A stretch of 64,000 bases of DNA from Streptomyces griseochromogenes (GTDB taxonomy: Bacteria; Actinomycetota; Actinomycetes; Streptomycetales; Streptomycetaceae), in the NCBI RefSeq assembly GCF_001542625.1, contig NZ_CP016279.1, positions 3,720,001-3,784,000 of the forward strand. The letters run 5' to 3'. Made by a program: the position numbers and the translations under genes. Each line of letters opens with the position of its first letter. Positions within the stretch are counted from its first letter, which is position 1. The notes under the pieces are model-generated. The model was not told the origin of the DNA, did not search any database, and was given only the letters and a program-made list of their open reading frames with translations. Positions 19,600 to 29,780 of this stretch are shown here, piece after piece.

Positions 19600-19611
19600 A
19601 CGCCACACCTG

Positions 19612-19987
19612 AGCGGGCTCACCGGTCGCCGTCGACCGCCGGGCGGACCGCGGGTGCGATCGCCCTCTCCAGCCGGGCGCGAAGTTCGGCCCCACGCCGG
19701 CGACCCTCACGGCGCTCCAGCAGGACCGCATCGACGTGATCATGTCGACCATCAACGGCTTGCGTTACCAGGCCGCACAGACCGCGTCGCGGACGACCTT
19801 CCTCGGGGAGTACCACCGTCTCGACGTCGGCTTCGCCTTCAAGAAGGGCTCCCCGCTCACGAAGGCGTTCCGGGCGGCCGTCAACGAGCTGATCGAGGAC
19901 GGCACATACACCCGGATCCTCAAGAAGTGGGGCACCTCCGCCTCCGCGATCGACGCGTCGCGGATCAACCCGCCCGAGCACAAGTAA
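19612..19987 (+). pseudogene. Truncated substrate-binding protein (SBP family 3) remnant
   Basis: Only the C-terminal ~100 residues of a family-3 solute-binding protein remain: FGPTPATLTALQQDRIDVIM, TTFLGEYHRLDVGFAFKKGS and LIEDGTYTRILKKWGTSASA. A TGA at 19610 closes the frame upstream, and no start codon exists before GTG 19736. A fragment resembling a signal-peptide start lies in another frame just upstream (RSPSTAGRTAGAIALSS), suggesting an internal deletion plus frameshift. The upstream operator is intact. The importer now has a second, complete binding protein at 21852. Confidence 0.75.
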
Positions 19988-19990
19988 CCA

Positions 19991-21054
19991 GTGAGCAGGA
20001 ACGCCACGATGGGACTCACCCCTGACTCCGCCACCGCGCCACCCGGCGCGACTTCACCGGGCACCGGCCCCCAAGCCCCGACCGTCCCGGACGAGCCGGC
20101 AACGCTGACGGTCGTTCCCGCCCGTCACTACGCTCGCTGGGCGGCGGTCGTCGCCGTGGTCGTGCCGGCCGCCCAGTTCGTGCACGGGCTGGCCACCAAC
20201 CCGGTCTGGGAGTGGGGGGTCTTCCGCGACTACGTCCTGTCCGAGACGATCGTCGAGGCGGTGTGGGTGACCCTCCAGCTCACCGCCTACGCCACCGTGC
20301 TGGGTTTCCTCCTCGGCACCGTCCTGGCCTTCATGCGGCTCTCGCGCAGCCCGGTGCTGCAGACCGTCGCCTGGACCTACATCTGGATCTTCCGGTCCAT
20401 CCCGATGATCGTCCAGCTGGTGTTCTGGTTCAACCTGAGCGCGCTGTACCAGGAGCTGGGGGTCGGCATTCCCTTCGGGCCGGTGTTCTGGTCCGTCGAC
20501 AGCAACACGCTCATCGGCACCATCGGGGCCGCCGTCATCGGGCTGACGCTGCACCAGGCCGCCTACGCCGCCGAGATCGTCCGCGGCGGTGTCATCTCCG
20601 TCGACCACGGGCAGCTGGAAGCCGCGGCCGCGCTGGGCATCCCCCGGTTGCGGCAGATCCGCCGGATCGTGCTGCCGCAGGCCATGCGCGCCACCCTGCC
20701 CACGGCCGGCAACGAGATCATCGGCCTGCTCAAGGGCACCTCGGTGGTCTACGTGATGTCCATCGGCGAGCTGTTCTACCAGGTGCAGGTGATCTACGGC
20801 CGCAACGGCCGGGTGATCCCGCTGCTGCTGGTCGCCACCGCCTGGTACGTGGTGCTGACCTCCCTGCTGTCGATCGCGCAGTACTACGTCGAGCGACGTT
20901 ACGCCCGGGGCACCAACCGCACCCCGCCGCTCACCCCGTATCAGCGTGCCCGGCGCTTCCTACGCGATCTGCGTGCGGCGGCGGCCCGGCGCAGCCGGCC
21001 CGTCGTACCCGTCAAGACCCTCAGACCACTGGGAGACAGCCGAGGAGCGAGGTG

Positions 21055-21055
<1 letters not shown>
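19991..21055 (+). CDS. Amino-acid-type ABC transporter permease
   Basis: 354-aa inner-membrane permease of the HisM/GlnP class. A GTG at 19991, 3 bases after the SBP remnant, is the assumed start; ATG 20009 is an alternative. Hydrophobic helices begin at ~residue 50 ([19 protein letters not shown]), followed by the family region [20 protein letters not shown] and [17 protein letters not shown]. The EAA-type cytoplasmic loop is [20 protein letters not shown], which contacts the ATPase. It overlaps the ATPase gene by one base. In this sulfur-related context cystine or another sulfur amino acid is a likely substrate, but that is inferred. Confidence 0.88.
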
Positions 21056-21807
<752 letters not shown>

Positions 21808-21851
21808 CCGCCCCTCACCCCGTTTCGCATGCCCACGCAAGGAGAACGACC

Positions 21852-22874
21852 GTGTCCACCCTCCCCCAAGTTCTCGGCCTCGCTCGAACAGGGGGCGCCC
21901 CCACCGCCCGCCGCTCCGCCGCAGTCGCGCTCGGACTGACCTCCGCCCTCGTCCTCGCCGCCTGCGGCAACCCTTCCGACGGCGGCACCACCGAGGTCGC
22001 GGCCTCGAAGGGCACCAATACAAAGATCAACATCAGCCCTGACCAGAACCGCATCACCACGGACAAGGTCGACTCCATCGCCGCCGAGGTCCCGGAAGCG
22101 ATCCGCAGGAGAGGCACCCTGGAGACGGTCGGCTCCTCCGGCTCCGCCGCGCCGCTCACCTTCTACGCCACCGACGACAAGACCGTCATCGGTGTCGAGC
22201 CCGACATCGCCCACCTGGTCGCCGACGTCCTCGGCCTCGAGCCGCGCATCAACACGGTCTCCTGGGAGAACATCTTCGTCGGCCTCGACAGTGGCAAGTA
22301 CGACGTCGGCTTCAGCAACATCACCGACACCGAGGAGCGCAAGGAGAAGTACGACTTCGCCTCCTACCGCGAGGACAACCTCGGCTTCGAGGCGAAGAAG
22401 GGCAGCGGCCTGAAGGTCACCGGGCCCAAGGACGTGGCGGGCAGGACGGTCGCCGTGGGCAGCGGCACCAACCAGGAGAAGCTGCTCGTCGAGTGGAGCA
22501 AGGAGGACGTGAAGGCCGGCCTCAAGCCGGTGAGCATCAAGTACTACCAGAACGACAGCGACACCTACCTCGCCCTCCAGTCCGGCCGGATCGACCTCTA
22601 CCTCGGCCCCAATCCGACCGCCGCCTATCACGCGGCCACCACCGGGAGGACGGAGGTCGTCGGCACCTACTCAGGCGCCGGTGCCACTCTCCAGGGCCTT
22701 ATCGCGGCCACCACCAAGAAGGACAACGGACTGGTCAAGGCGCTCGCCGACGCCCTCGACGAGATCATCCACAACGGCACCTACGCCAGGGTGCTGGAGC
22801 GCTGGGGCCTGTCCGGCGAAGGCGTGGCGAAGTCGGAGATCAACCCGCCCGGCCTGCCCAGGACCAACAAGTAG
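21852..22874 (+). CDS. Amino-acid-type ABC transporter substrate-binding lipoprotein
   Basis: 340-aa lipoprotein with a GTG start at 21852, preceded by AAGGAGA at 21839-21845. The signal peptide ends in LVLAACGNP, Cys being the lipid anchor. The mature part is a family-3 solute-binding protein: PLTFYATDDKTVIGVEPDIA, SGKYDVGFSNITDTEERKEK, GRTVAVGSGTNQEKLL and RVLERWGLSGEGVAKSEINP. This is the complete binding protein of the importer; its C-terminus resembles that of the upstream remnant (ILKKWG...INPPEHK), pointing to an ancestral duplication. The ligand is unknown. Confidence 0.88.
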   Translation: MSTLPQVLGLARTGGAPTARRSAAVALGLTSALVLAACGNPSDGGTTEVAASKGTNTKINISPDQNRITTDKVDSIAAEVPEAIRRRGTLETVGSSGSAAPLTFYATDDKTVIGVEPDIAHLVADVLGLEPRINTVSWENIFVGLDSGKYDVGFSNITDTEERKEKYDFASYREDNLGFEAKKGSGLKVTGPKDVAGRTVAVGSGTNQEKLLVEWSKEDVKAGLKPVSIKYYQNDSDTYLALQSGRIDLYLGPNPTAAYHAATTGRTEVVGTYSGAGATLQGLIAATTKKDNGLVKALADALDEIIHNGTYARVLERWGLSGEGVAKSEINPPGLPRTNK

Positions 22875-22899
22875 CCGTCTGCTCGGGCAGCCCTTGCAG

Positions 22900-22930
22900 G
22901 GTGCGGGGCCGCGACGCGCGGCCCCGCACC
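22900..22930 (+). terminator. Strong hairpin after the importer operon
   Basis: The arms GGTGCGGGGCCGC (22900-22912) and GCGGCCCCGCACC (22918-22930) pair perfectly over 13 bases with a 5-base loop. It lies between the binding-protein stop and the FMN reductase start (22967), so it terminates or attenuates read-through into that gene. Confidence 0.75.
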
Positions 22931-22966
22931 GATCCCACGCCCGTCCCACGCTCCGAAGGGTCCGCC

Positions 22967-23524
22967 ATGGCCACCGTCCTGTCCGTCTCCGGAAGTCCCT
23001 CCGCCACCTCTCGCACCGCCCGCCTGCTGCGCCACCTGGACAGGCGGCTCACGGCCCAGGGACACGAGGTGATCCCGCTGGACGTCCGCACCATCCCCGC
23101 CGAGGCCCTCCTCGGCGCCGACTTCCGGCATCCGGCGATCGTCGAGGCGACCGCGCTGGTCGACCGCGCCGACGGGGTCGTGATCGGCACGCCCGTCTAC
23201 AAGGCCGCCTATTCCGGGCTGCTGAAGTCGTTGCTCGATCTGCTGCCGCAGTACGGTCTGGCCGGCAAGACCGTCCTTCCGCTGGCGACCGGCGGAACCA
23301 CGGCGCACGTCCTGGCGATCGACTACGCCCTGCGCCCGGTGCTCAGCTCCATGGGCGCAGCGCACATCGTCCAGGGTCGGTTCACGCTGGACAAGGACAT
23401 CGCGGTGGGCGATGACGGCACGCTGACCGTCGCGCCGGGTCCGGCCGAGGCCCTCGCACAGATCGTCGATCAGTTCTCCGAAGCCCTCGGCAGTCGTACA
23501 GCCCTGCTGGCGGCCGCCGGATGA
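22967..23524 (+). CDS. NADPH-dependent FMN reductase, SsuE-like
   Basis: 185-aa flavodoxin-fold reductase that makes reduced FMN for two-component monooxygenases. The N-terminal flavin-phosphate loop is VLSVSGSPSATSRTARLLRH; VIGTPVYKAAYSGLLKSLLD and LPLATGGTTAHVLAIDYALR are the signature stretches of SsuE. SsuE partners the alkanesulfonate monooxygenase SsuD. No intact SsuD is next to it, only an LLM-type fragment at ~23595, but it could serve the SfnB-like enzyme at 17513 or the LLM oxidoreductase at 30847. The gene symbol is withheld because orthology was not tested. Confidence 0.87.
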   Translation: MATVLSVSGSPSATSRTARLLRHLDRRLTAQGHEVIPLDVRTIPAEALLGADFRHPAIVEATALVDRADGVVIGTPVYKAAYSGLLKSLLDLLPQYGLAGKTVLPLATGGTTAHVLAIDYALRPVLSSMGAAHIVQGRFTLDKDIAVGDDGTLTVAPGPAEALAQIVDQFSEALGSRTALLAAAG

Positions 23525-23594
23525 GCGCCTTGACCGTGACCGCCGACCACGACGGGCGAAAGGCGTGAGCCCCGCCTTCCACACCGCCGTACCG

Positions 23595-23700
23595 GAGAAT
23601 TCCTGCAGGCCGTAGGTGAGTTCTCGGGGCAGGGCACGGCCGTCGACCTGAACGACGAGCACCTCAGGGGCAAGGACGCCGGGCTCGCCCGGCCGCGCCC
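23595..23700 (+). pseudogene. Short remnant of an LLM flavin monooxygenase
   Basis: In frame from 23597 the sequence reads EFLQAVGEFSGQGTAVDLND, then EHLRGKDAGLA. This resembles the segment found in bacterial-luciferase-like monooxygenases of the NtaA/SnaA/DszA type, where an EFL..V...W block is followed by DF.GxHxxV. No start and no further homology remain. If correct, it is the trace of a sulfur monooxygenase that once followed the SsuE-like gene. The match is short, so the call is tentative. Confidence 0.4.
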
Positions 23701-24021
23701 CTCGCTCCGGTGTCCGGCCGCCCGTCAACGTCCCCGCGGTGCCGGCCCAAGTTCCTGCGCGAGCCGACCAGAACGTAACGGCCGAGCACATCAAGATCAG
23801 CCGAATTGCTCCGTATTCCGGGCTGTGTGCTACGGCAACATGTCGACCTCATGGCGGCGCCAGGCAAAACCTGGTGCCGCGGCAAAGTACGGACCAAGCT
23901 GACGCTCGCATCTCCCTCACTCCGTTCCGTACCCGCAGAAAGCTTCACCGCGCATGCAATCGACCTGTCTCCCCGGTGCACCTGAGGCGCACATCCTCTG
24001 TGTGGTGAGGAGGTGCCGCGC
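23701..24021. other. Long untranslated region before the peptide importer
   Basis: No convincing gene. It holds a stable hairpin at 23854-23880. Close to the importer there are short Cys-bearing frames, for example ATG 23954 (MQSTCLPGAPEAHILCVV...), which overlaps the permease start, and a frame ending in VHLRRTSSVW before a TGA near 24006. These look like degenerate versions of the leader peptides seen elsewhere in the window but lack a clear core, so they are not called as genes. Confidence 0.4.
23854..23880 (+). promoter_or_regulatory. 11-bp hairpin in the importer leader
   Basis: GCGGCGCCAGG (23854-23864) and CCTGGTGCCGC (23870-23880) pair over 11 bases with one G-U pair around the loop CAAAA. 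No T-run follows, so it may be a processing, attenuation or protein-binding structure rather than a simple terminator. Confidence 0.5.
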
Positions 24022-25005
24022 GTGGTGCGCTATGTGACACGCAAGGCGGTGGGCTGGCTGCTGATGATCGTGGTGGCGACGAACGCGACCTACTTCCTGG
24101 CCAGTTGGTTCCTGGACCCGCGGTCGAACTTCAAGGAGCTGCGGCCCGTCCGCAGTGAGGCACAGATCGACCGGGCCCTCGCGCCGTACGACCTGGACCC
24201 CAGGGTGCCGTTGGCGCACCGCTGGTGGGACTGGCTGACCTCGGTGACGCTGCACTTCGACTGGGGAAAGTCCCCCACCGGAGTCTCCGTCAACGGAGAG
24301 GTGGGCTACCGGGCCCTTATCAGCGCGGAGTTGGTCGTCGTCGCGACCGTACTGTCCGTCGTGATCGGCGTCGCGCTCGGCGTCTACACCGCCGCACGGC
24401 AGTACGGCTGGGCCGACCGGGTGTCGCAGGCCGTGTCCATCGTGGTGTTCAACGTCCCCACGTCCGTCGCCGCCCTCGCCGTGGTCTTCGTCGCCATCTG
24501 GCTGAACCAGCACGCCGGGCTGCACTTCCTCTACGTCGCCGGGGAGAACTCACCAGGCGTCGAAGGACTGCTCCCCACGATCGGCGACCGCCTCCTGCAC
24601 CTGATCCTGCCGACCCTGACGCTCACGCTGATGGGTTACGTCGGCTACCACCTGACGCAGCGTTCGCTGCTGCTCGACACCCTCCACGCCGACTTCGTAC
24701 GGACCGCCCGGGCGACCGGGCTCACCCGCGGCCAGGCCATCCGCAGGCACGCCCTGAGGGCCGCGCTCATCCCGACGGCGGCTTCCGTGGCCTTCAGCGT
24801 CCCGGCCGTCTTCACCGGTGCCGTCATCACGGAGACGATCTTCGGCTGGAACGGCATGGGCCGCTACTTCATCCAGACCATCAGCAAGAACGATGTGCAC
24901 GGCGCGGTCGCGACGGCCGCCTTCGCCGCCGCTCTGACCGCGATCGGCGCGATCCTCGCGGACATCGCCACGGTCTTCCTCGACCCGAGAGTGCGGGTGA
25001 GCTGA
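24022..25005 (+). CDS. Peptide/nickel-type ABC transporter permease (DppB-like)
   Basis: ~327-aa membrane permease. GTG 24022 is preferred because GAGGAGG (24007-24013) lies 8 bases upstream; GTG 24013 is inside that signal. The N-terminus VVRYVTRKAVGWLLMIVV is the first membrane helix. The EAA-type loop DFVRTARATGLTRGQAIRRH couples to the ATPase, and GAVITETIFGWNGMGRYF is a DppB-family signature. About six helices are visible. It opens a five-domain import system (two permeases, double ATPase, binding protein). Substrate is unknown; peptides or another small nutrient are possible. Confidence 0.88.
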   Translation: MVRYVTRKAVGWLLMIVVATNATYFLASWFLDPRSNFKELRPVRSEAQIDRALAPYDLDPRVPLAHRWWDWLTSVTLHFDWGKSPTGVSVNGEVGYRALISAELVVVATVLSVVIGVALGVYTAARQYGWADRVSQAVSIVVFNVPTSVAALAVVFVAIWLNQHAGLHFLYVAGENSPGVEGLLPTIGDRLLHLILPTLTLTLMGYVGYHLTQRSLLLDTLHADFVRTARATGLTRGQAIRRHALRAALIPTAASVAFSVPAVFTGAVITETIFGWNGMGRYFIQTISKNDVHGAVATAAFAAALTAIGAILADIATVFLDPRVRVS

Positions 25006-25006
25006 C

Positions 25007-25957
25007 GTGACCACCGACGCGACGACCGACGCGCCTTCGGGTCCGGCCGCGGAGCGGACTCCGGAAGCCGCGACCACTGCGCGGGGGCACACGAACCTCG
25101 GCCTCGGCCGGCTCTACCTGCGGCGCTTCCTGCGCAACCGCCTCGCCGTCGTCGGAGTGGTGATCTTCGCGCTGCTGGTGCTGTTCGGTGCCTTCGGCGG
25201 CCGATTCACCTCCTACGCGTACACCGACGCCGACTTCACCGCACTCACCCAGCCTCCGAGCGGCCTCCACTGGTTCGGCACCAACCAGGGCGGCAACGAC
25301 ATCTACGCCTGTGCCGTACACGGGCTCCAGCGCTCCCTGATGATCGCCGTGAGCGTGTCGGTACTGACGATCGTCCTCGCCGCGATCATCGGCTCCGGCG
25401 CCGCGTACTTCGGCGGCCGAGTCGAGCGGGTGACGCTCGCCGTCATCCACTTCCTCCTGATCGTCCCCTCGTTCCTCATCCTCGCGCTGGTCTCCCACCG
25501 GCTGGCCGGTGACTGGCGCGTCCTCATCGTCGTGCTGACCGTGTTCGGCTGGATGTCGACCGCGCGGGTGATCTGGTCCGTCTCGACCTCACTGCGCGAA
25601 CGGGACTACGTGAAGGCGGCCGAGTTCATGGGGGTCGGTCCGCTGCGCATCATCTTCCGCCACATCATCCCCAACCTCGGCTCCCTGCTGATCGTCAACC
25701 TGACGCTCGGCGTCGTGGCGACCGTGCTCAGCGAAACCGCCCTTTCCTTCCTGGGGTTCGGCGTCCAGACCCCGGACGTCTCTCTCGGCACGATGCTCGC
25801 GGACGGCGCGAGCACCGTCACGAGCGCCCCCTGGCTCTTCGCCTTCCCCGCGGGGCTGGTCGTTCTGCTCACCGTGTCCATGACCTTCATCGGCGACGGC
25901 CTGCGCGACGCCCTCGACCCCACGTCAGTGACCGGCTCGGCAGGAGGCCGACGATGA
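25007..25957 (+). CDS. Peptide/nickel-type ABC transporter permease (DppC-like)
   Basis: 316-aa membrane permease, GTG start one base after the previous stop. The cytoplasmic N-terminal tail leads into FLRNRLAVVGVVIFALLVLF, the usual first helix of DppC. GLHWFGTNQGGNDIYACAVH is the conserved periplasmic motif (HxxGTDxxGxD type), and REYxxAA-like RDYVKAAEFMGVGPLRIIFR is the ATPase-contact loop. Its stop overlaps the start of the ATPase gene by 4 bases, so the operon is translationally coupled. Confidence 0.88.
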   Translation: MTTDATTDAPSGPAAERTPEAATTARGHTNLGLGRLYLRRFLRNRLAVVGVVIFALLVLFGAFGGRFTSYAYTDADFTALTQPPSGLHWFGTNQGGNDIYACAVHGLQRSLMIAVSVSVLTIVLAAIIGSGAAYFGGRVERVTLAVIHFLLIVPSFLILALVSHRLAGDWRVLIVVLTVFGWMSTARVIWSVSTSLRERDYVKAAEFMGVGPLRIIFRHIIPNLGSLLIVNLTLGVVATVLSETALSFLGFGVQTPDVSLGTMLADGASTVTSAPWLFAFPAGLVVLLTVSMTFIGDGLRDALDPTSVTGSAGGRR

Positions 25958-28038
25958 CCCTCGCGACCCCGCTGCCCGCCCCGGCACCACCTGCCGACGC
26001 CGTCCCCGTCCTCTCCGTGCGGGACCTGCGGATCTCCTTCCCCTCCGAGGCGGGCACCGTCGAGGCGGTGCGCGGCGTGAGCTTCGACCTGCTGCCCGGC
26101 CGGACCCTCTGCATCGTCGGCGAATCCGGCTCGGGCAAGTCGGCCACCGCGATGGGCATCATGGGCCTGCTGCCGCCCACCGCCGACCTGCGCGGCCGGG
26201 TACTGCTCGACGGACAGGACCTCATCGGCCTCGACGACCGGGCGCTGTCGAAGATCCGCGGCAACTCCATCGGCATGGTCTTCCAGGACCCCTTGTCCGC
26301 CCTCACGCCGATCTTCTCGGTGGGCAGGCTGCTCTCCGACGCCCTGCGGGTCCACCAGGACCTGACGAAGCGGGCCGCCTGGGAGCAGGCCGTGGAACTC
26401 CTCGATCTCGTCGGCATCCCCGATCCGCGCAGCCGGGCCACAGCCTTCCCGCACGAGTTCTCCGGCGGCATGCGCCAGCGCGTGGTCATCGCCATGGCCA
26501 TCGCCAACCGGCCGTCCGTGCTCGTGGCCGACGAGCCCACCACCGCACTCGACGTCACCGTGCAGGCCCAGATCCTCGACGTGCTGCGGCTGGCGCAGGA
26601 GGAGACCGGCGCCGGTCTCGTGCTGATCACGCACGATCTCGGGGTCGTCGCGGGCCACGCGGACGATGTCGCCGTCATGTACGCGGGCCGGTTCGTGGAA
26701 CACGCGGGCGTCGAGGAACTCTTCCGCCGGCCGACGATGCCGTACACCGCGCGGCTGCTAGCCGCCGTGCCGACCGTGGACGGCGGAGCCCGCCGCCCCC
26801 TGGTCCCGATCGGTGGGGAGCCACCCGCCCTGGTGGGCCTCCCGGACGGCTGCCCCTTCGCACGCCGCTGTGCCGTCGCCCTCGACGCGTGCCGCTCCGG
26901 CGAACCGGAGCTGCGTGAAGTCGCCGGGCACGGGCACGTGGCCTGCCTTCGCGCCACCGAGATCGCCGACGGATCCCTGGACCCCACGGGGGATGCCGCG
27001 CCCGTCGACCGACCGGCGCCCTCGAATCGTGCCGCGGCCGGTGAGGTGGTGCTCCGCGTCGAGGATCTCGTCAAGACCTTTCCGGTCACCAAGGGCGCCC
27101 TCCTCAAGCGTCGGGTCGGTACGCTGCACGCCGTCAACCGGGTCGGCTTCGAGCTGCGCGCCGGCGAGACGCTCGGTCTGGTGGGTGAGTCCGGCAGTGG
27201 CAAGACCACGACGCTGATGGAGATCCTTCGGCTCCGACGGCCCGAAGGCGGCCGGATCGAGATCTCCGGCACCGATGTCGGCACGGTCGCGTCCGGCGCG
27301 CGCACACGGGAGCTGCGGCAGGACGTACAGCTCGTCATGCAGGACCCCTTGGGGGCTCTCGACCCCCGCATGCCCGTCTTCCACTTGCTGGCCGAACCCC
27401 TGCGGGCGATCGGGCGTGATCGCGCGTCGATCCGCACACGGGTCCACGAACTGCTGACCCTGGTCGGTCTGGACGACTCGGTCGGCGAGCGCTTCCCGGC
27501 CGCACTCTCCGGAGGTCAACGCCAACGGATCGGTATCGCCCGTGCCCTGGCGACGGAGCCGAAGCTGCTCGCGCTCGACGAGCCGCTCTCCGCCCTGGAC
27601 GTCTCGGTGCAGGCGGGGGTGATCAACCTGCTGGCGCGGCTGCAGCGTGAACTCGGACTCGCCTACCTCGTGGTCGCCCACGACCTGGCCGTGATCCGGT
27701 ACATCTGCGATCGCATCGCGGTGATGTACCTGGGACACATCGTCGAGACCGGGGACACCGAGGCGATCTTCTCCGATCCGAAACACCCCTACACCCGTGC
27801 GCTGCTGTCGGCAATCCCGATACCCGACCCCGAGCGGGAACGCACCCGCGAACGCGTCGTGCTGGAGGGCGAGCAGCCGAACGCGGCCCGCCCGCCCGCG
27901 GGGTGTGTCTTCGTCGACCGCTGCCCGCTGTACCGCCTCGCCGACGAGGAGCTGCGACACCGCTGCCGCACCCAGCCCCCCGTGCCGACTCCCGCGGTCG
28001 GGCTCCCCGGCCATCAGTACGCCTGCCACGCCGTCTGA
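25954..28038 (+). CDS. Fused double ATPase of the peptide/nickel ABC importer (DppD-DppF fusion)
   Basis: 694-aa protein with two complete ABC ATPase domains that usually come from two genes. Domain 1 (~residues 15-340): Walker A GESGSGKSATA, signature FSGGMRQRVVIAMA, Walker B VLVADEPTTALD, and the oligopeptide-type C-terminal Cys motif in CPFARRCAVALDAC. Domain 2 (~360-694): [38 protein letters not shown] and CVFVDRCPLYRL, another Cys motif of the oligo_HPY region. All catalytic residues look intact in both halves. Both subunits that energise the permeases are thus made as one chain. Confidence 0.9.
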   Translation: MTLATPLPAPAPPADAVPVLSVRDLRISFPSEAGTVEAVRGVSFDLLPGRTLCIVGESGSGKSATAMGIMGLLPPTADLRGRVLLDGQDLIGLDDRALSKIRGNSIGMVFQDPLSALTPIFSVGRLLSDALRVHQDLTKRAAWEQAVELLDLVGIPDPRSRATAFPHEFSGGMRQRVVIAMAIANRPSVLVADEPTTALDVTVQAQILDVLRLAQEETGAGLVLITHDLGVVAGHADDVAVMYAGRFVEHAGVEELFRRPTMPYTARLLAAVPTVDGGARRPLVPIGGEPPALVGLPDGCPFARRCAVALDACRSGEPELREVAGHGHVACLRATEIADGSLDPTGDAAPVDRPAPSNRAAAGEVVLRVEDLVKTFPVTKGALLKRRVGTLHAVNRVGFELRAGETLGLVGESGSGKTTTLMEILRLRRPEGGRIEISGTDVGTVASGARTRELRQDVQLVMQDPLGALDPRMPVFHLLAEPLRAIGRDRASIRTRVHELLTLVGLDDSVGERFPAALSGGQRQRIGIARALATEPKLLALDEPLSALDVSVQAGVINLLARLQRELGLAYLVVAHDLAVIRYICDRIAVMYLGHIVETGDTEAIFSDPKHPYTRALLSAIPIPDPERERTRERVVLEGEQPNAARPPAGCVFVDRCPLYRLADEELRHRCRTQPPVPTPAVGLPGHQYACHAV

Positions 28039-28089
28039 ACACCGGCCCCGGCGCCGTTTCCCTCACCGACCTCTAAGGAACCTTCCACC

Positions 28090-29772
28090 ATGCGCACGAG
28101 ACTGGCCCTGCCCGTCGCCCTGATCGCCGCCATCTCCGTCACCGCCACCGCATGCCAGTCCGCATCCGGGAAGGACCCCGCGGAGTCGGACGCGAAGAAC
28201 GCTCCCTCGGCCGCACCGTCCGTCGCCGACTACAACCCCACGCCTTATGACCGGATCAAGGACGGGGGCACGTACACCACGGTCGGGACCTTCGACGACC
28301 AGGGCAACCCGTTCAACGTCAATGCCACGCTGACCGCCTCCCGTGTCTGGGCCTGGTACAACGCCGACGCGATCACCTACTCGCCGACCGGCGACGTGCA
28401 GTACAACCCGGACTACTTCAGCGACGTGAAGGTCTCCGTGAAGGGCGGGAACCAGAAGGTCACGCTGACCATCAATCCCAAGGCCGGCTTCAACGACGGC
28501 ACCCCGATCGACTGGACCGCGATCAGGGCCACGTGGAAGGCGAACAACGGGTCCGACAAAGACTACGCCGCCTCCTCCACGGACGGCTACGACCAGATCA
28601 CCTCGGTCGAGAAGGGCAGCAACGCCAAACAGGCCGTCATCACCTTCAAGGGAGTCGACCCTTCCTGGTCGAGCCTGTTCACCACCTTCCTGCACCCCAA
28701 GGCCGCAACGGTCGAGAACTTCAACAAGGCCTACGTCAAGAAGGCGCACCCGGAGTGGGGTGCGGGGCCCTACACCGTCGGCAAGTGGGACACCCACTCG
28801 GGCGACATCACGTTCGTCCGCAACCCGAAGTGGTGGGGCAGGAAAGGCAAGCTCGACAAGCGCGTCTACGTCAACCTGGAATCGACCGCGGCGATCAACG
28901 CGTTCAAGAACGGGCAGCTCGACTACGTCTCCGCGGTCGACGCCGAGAGCCTCAAACAGATCAAGGGGCTCCCGGGCACGGAGATCCGCAGCGGCGGAAG
29001 CCCCTTCGAGTACTCGCTCTACTTCAACACCAAGTCCTCGGTCCTCGCCGACAAAACCGTGCGCAAGGCCGTCGAGGAGAGCATCGACCGCACACAGATC
29101 GCGAAGATCCGGTTCCAGGGCCTGGACTACAAGGAGCCGCTGCCCGGTTCCGCCATCCTCTACAGCTTCCAGAGGGGTTATGAGGACAACGTCTCAGCCG
29201 TGCTGAAGTACGCGCCGGACGAGGCCGGGAAAGCACTCGACGCGGCGGGCTGGAAGCCCGGGGGCGACGGCATACGTGTCAGGAACGGCAAGAAGCTCGA
29301 AGTCGGCTACACGCTCCTCGGCGACGACCCGCTGGACAAGGCGACCGCCGGCGCCTTCGCGGCGATGCTGAAATCGGTCGGCATCCGCCTCGACATCAGG
29401 AAGGCCGACGAGGCGGACTTCTCGAAGATCCTCAGCGACCGCAGGTTCGACCTGTTCCTGTCGGGGAACCGCTCGATGGACCCGTTCGGCGCTCGCTACC
29501 TGTGCGACTTCTACTGCTCCGACCGCGACTCCAACATCACGGGTGCGGGTTCGCCCGCGCTGGACACGGAGATCCGCGCCACCGGCAAGATCGCCGACCT
29601 CGCCAAGCAGGCCGCGGCGGCCGACGAGATCGAGAGGAAGGCGCTCCGGCAGTACGCCTTCCTCCCGGTGTTCAGCGGCCCCTCGACCTACGGTGTCAAG
29701 AAGGGCCTCGCCAACGTCGGTGCGACCATCTTCTACAACCCGCTCCCGGAGACGGTCGGCTGGGAGAAGTAA
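28090..29772 (+). CDS. Peptide-type (family 5) ABC transporter substrate-binding lipoprotein
   Basis: 560-aa lipoprotein. The start ATG 28090 has AAGGAA at 28075-28080. The signal peptide ends in TATACQSA with the Cys anchor. Family-5 features: GFNDGTPIDWTAIRATWKAN, WGAGPYTVGKWD, NPKWWGRKGKLDKRVYVNLE, and VRKAVEESIDRTQIAKI. It supplies ligand specificity to the importer encoded just upstream and is expected to be tethered outside the membrane. The neighbourhood (SsuE-like reductase, DUF1684, LLM oxidoreductase) hints at an organosulfur or peptide nutrient, unproven. Confidence 0.9.
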   Translation: MRTRLALPVALIAAISVTATACQSASGKDPAESDAKNAPSAAPSVADYNPTPYDRIKDGGTYTTVGTFDDQGNPFNVNATLTASRVWAWYNADAITYSPTGDVQYNPDYFSDVKVSVKGGNQKVTLTINPKAGFNDGTPIDWTAIRATWKANNGSDKDYAASSTDGYDQITSVEKGSNAKQAVITFKGVDPSWSSLFTTFLHPKAATVENFNKAYVKKAHPEWGAGPYTVGKWDTHSGDITFVRNPKWWGRKGKLDKRVYVNLESTAAINAFKNGQLDYVSAVDAESLKQIKGLPGTEIRSGGSPFEYSLYFNTKSSVLADKTVRKAVEESIDRTQIAKIRFQGLDYKEPLPGSAILYSFQRGYEDNVSAVLKYAPDEAGKALDAAGWKPGGDGIRVRNGKKLEVGYTLLGDDPLDKATAGAFAAMLKSVGIRLDIRKADEADFSKILSDRRFDLFLSGNRSMDPFGARYLCDFYCSDRDSNITGAGSPALDTEIRATGKIADLAKQAAAADEIERKALRQYAFLPVFSGPSTYGVKKGLANVGATIFYNPLPETVGWEK

Positions 29773-29780
29773 CCACCCCT

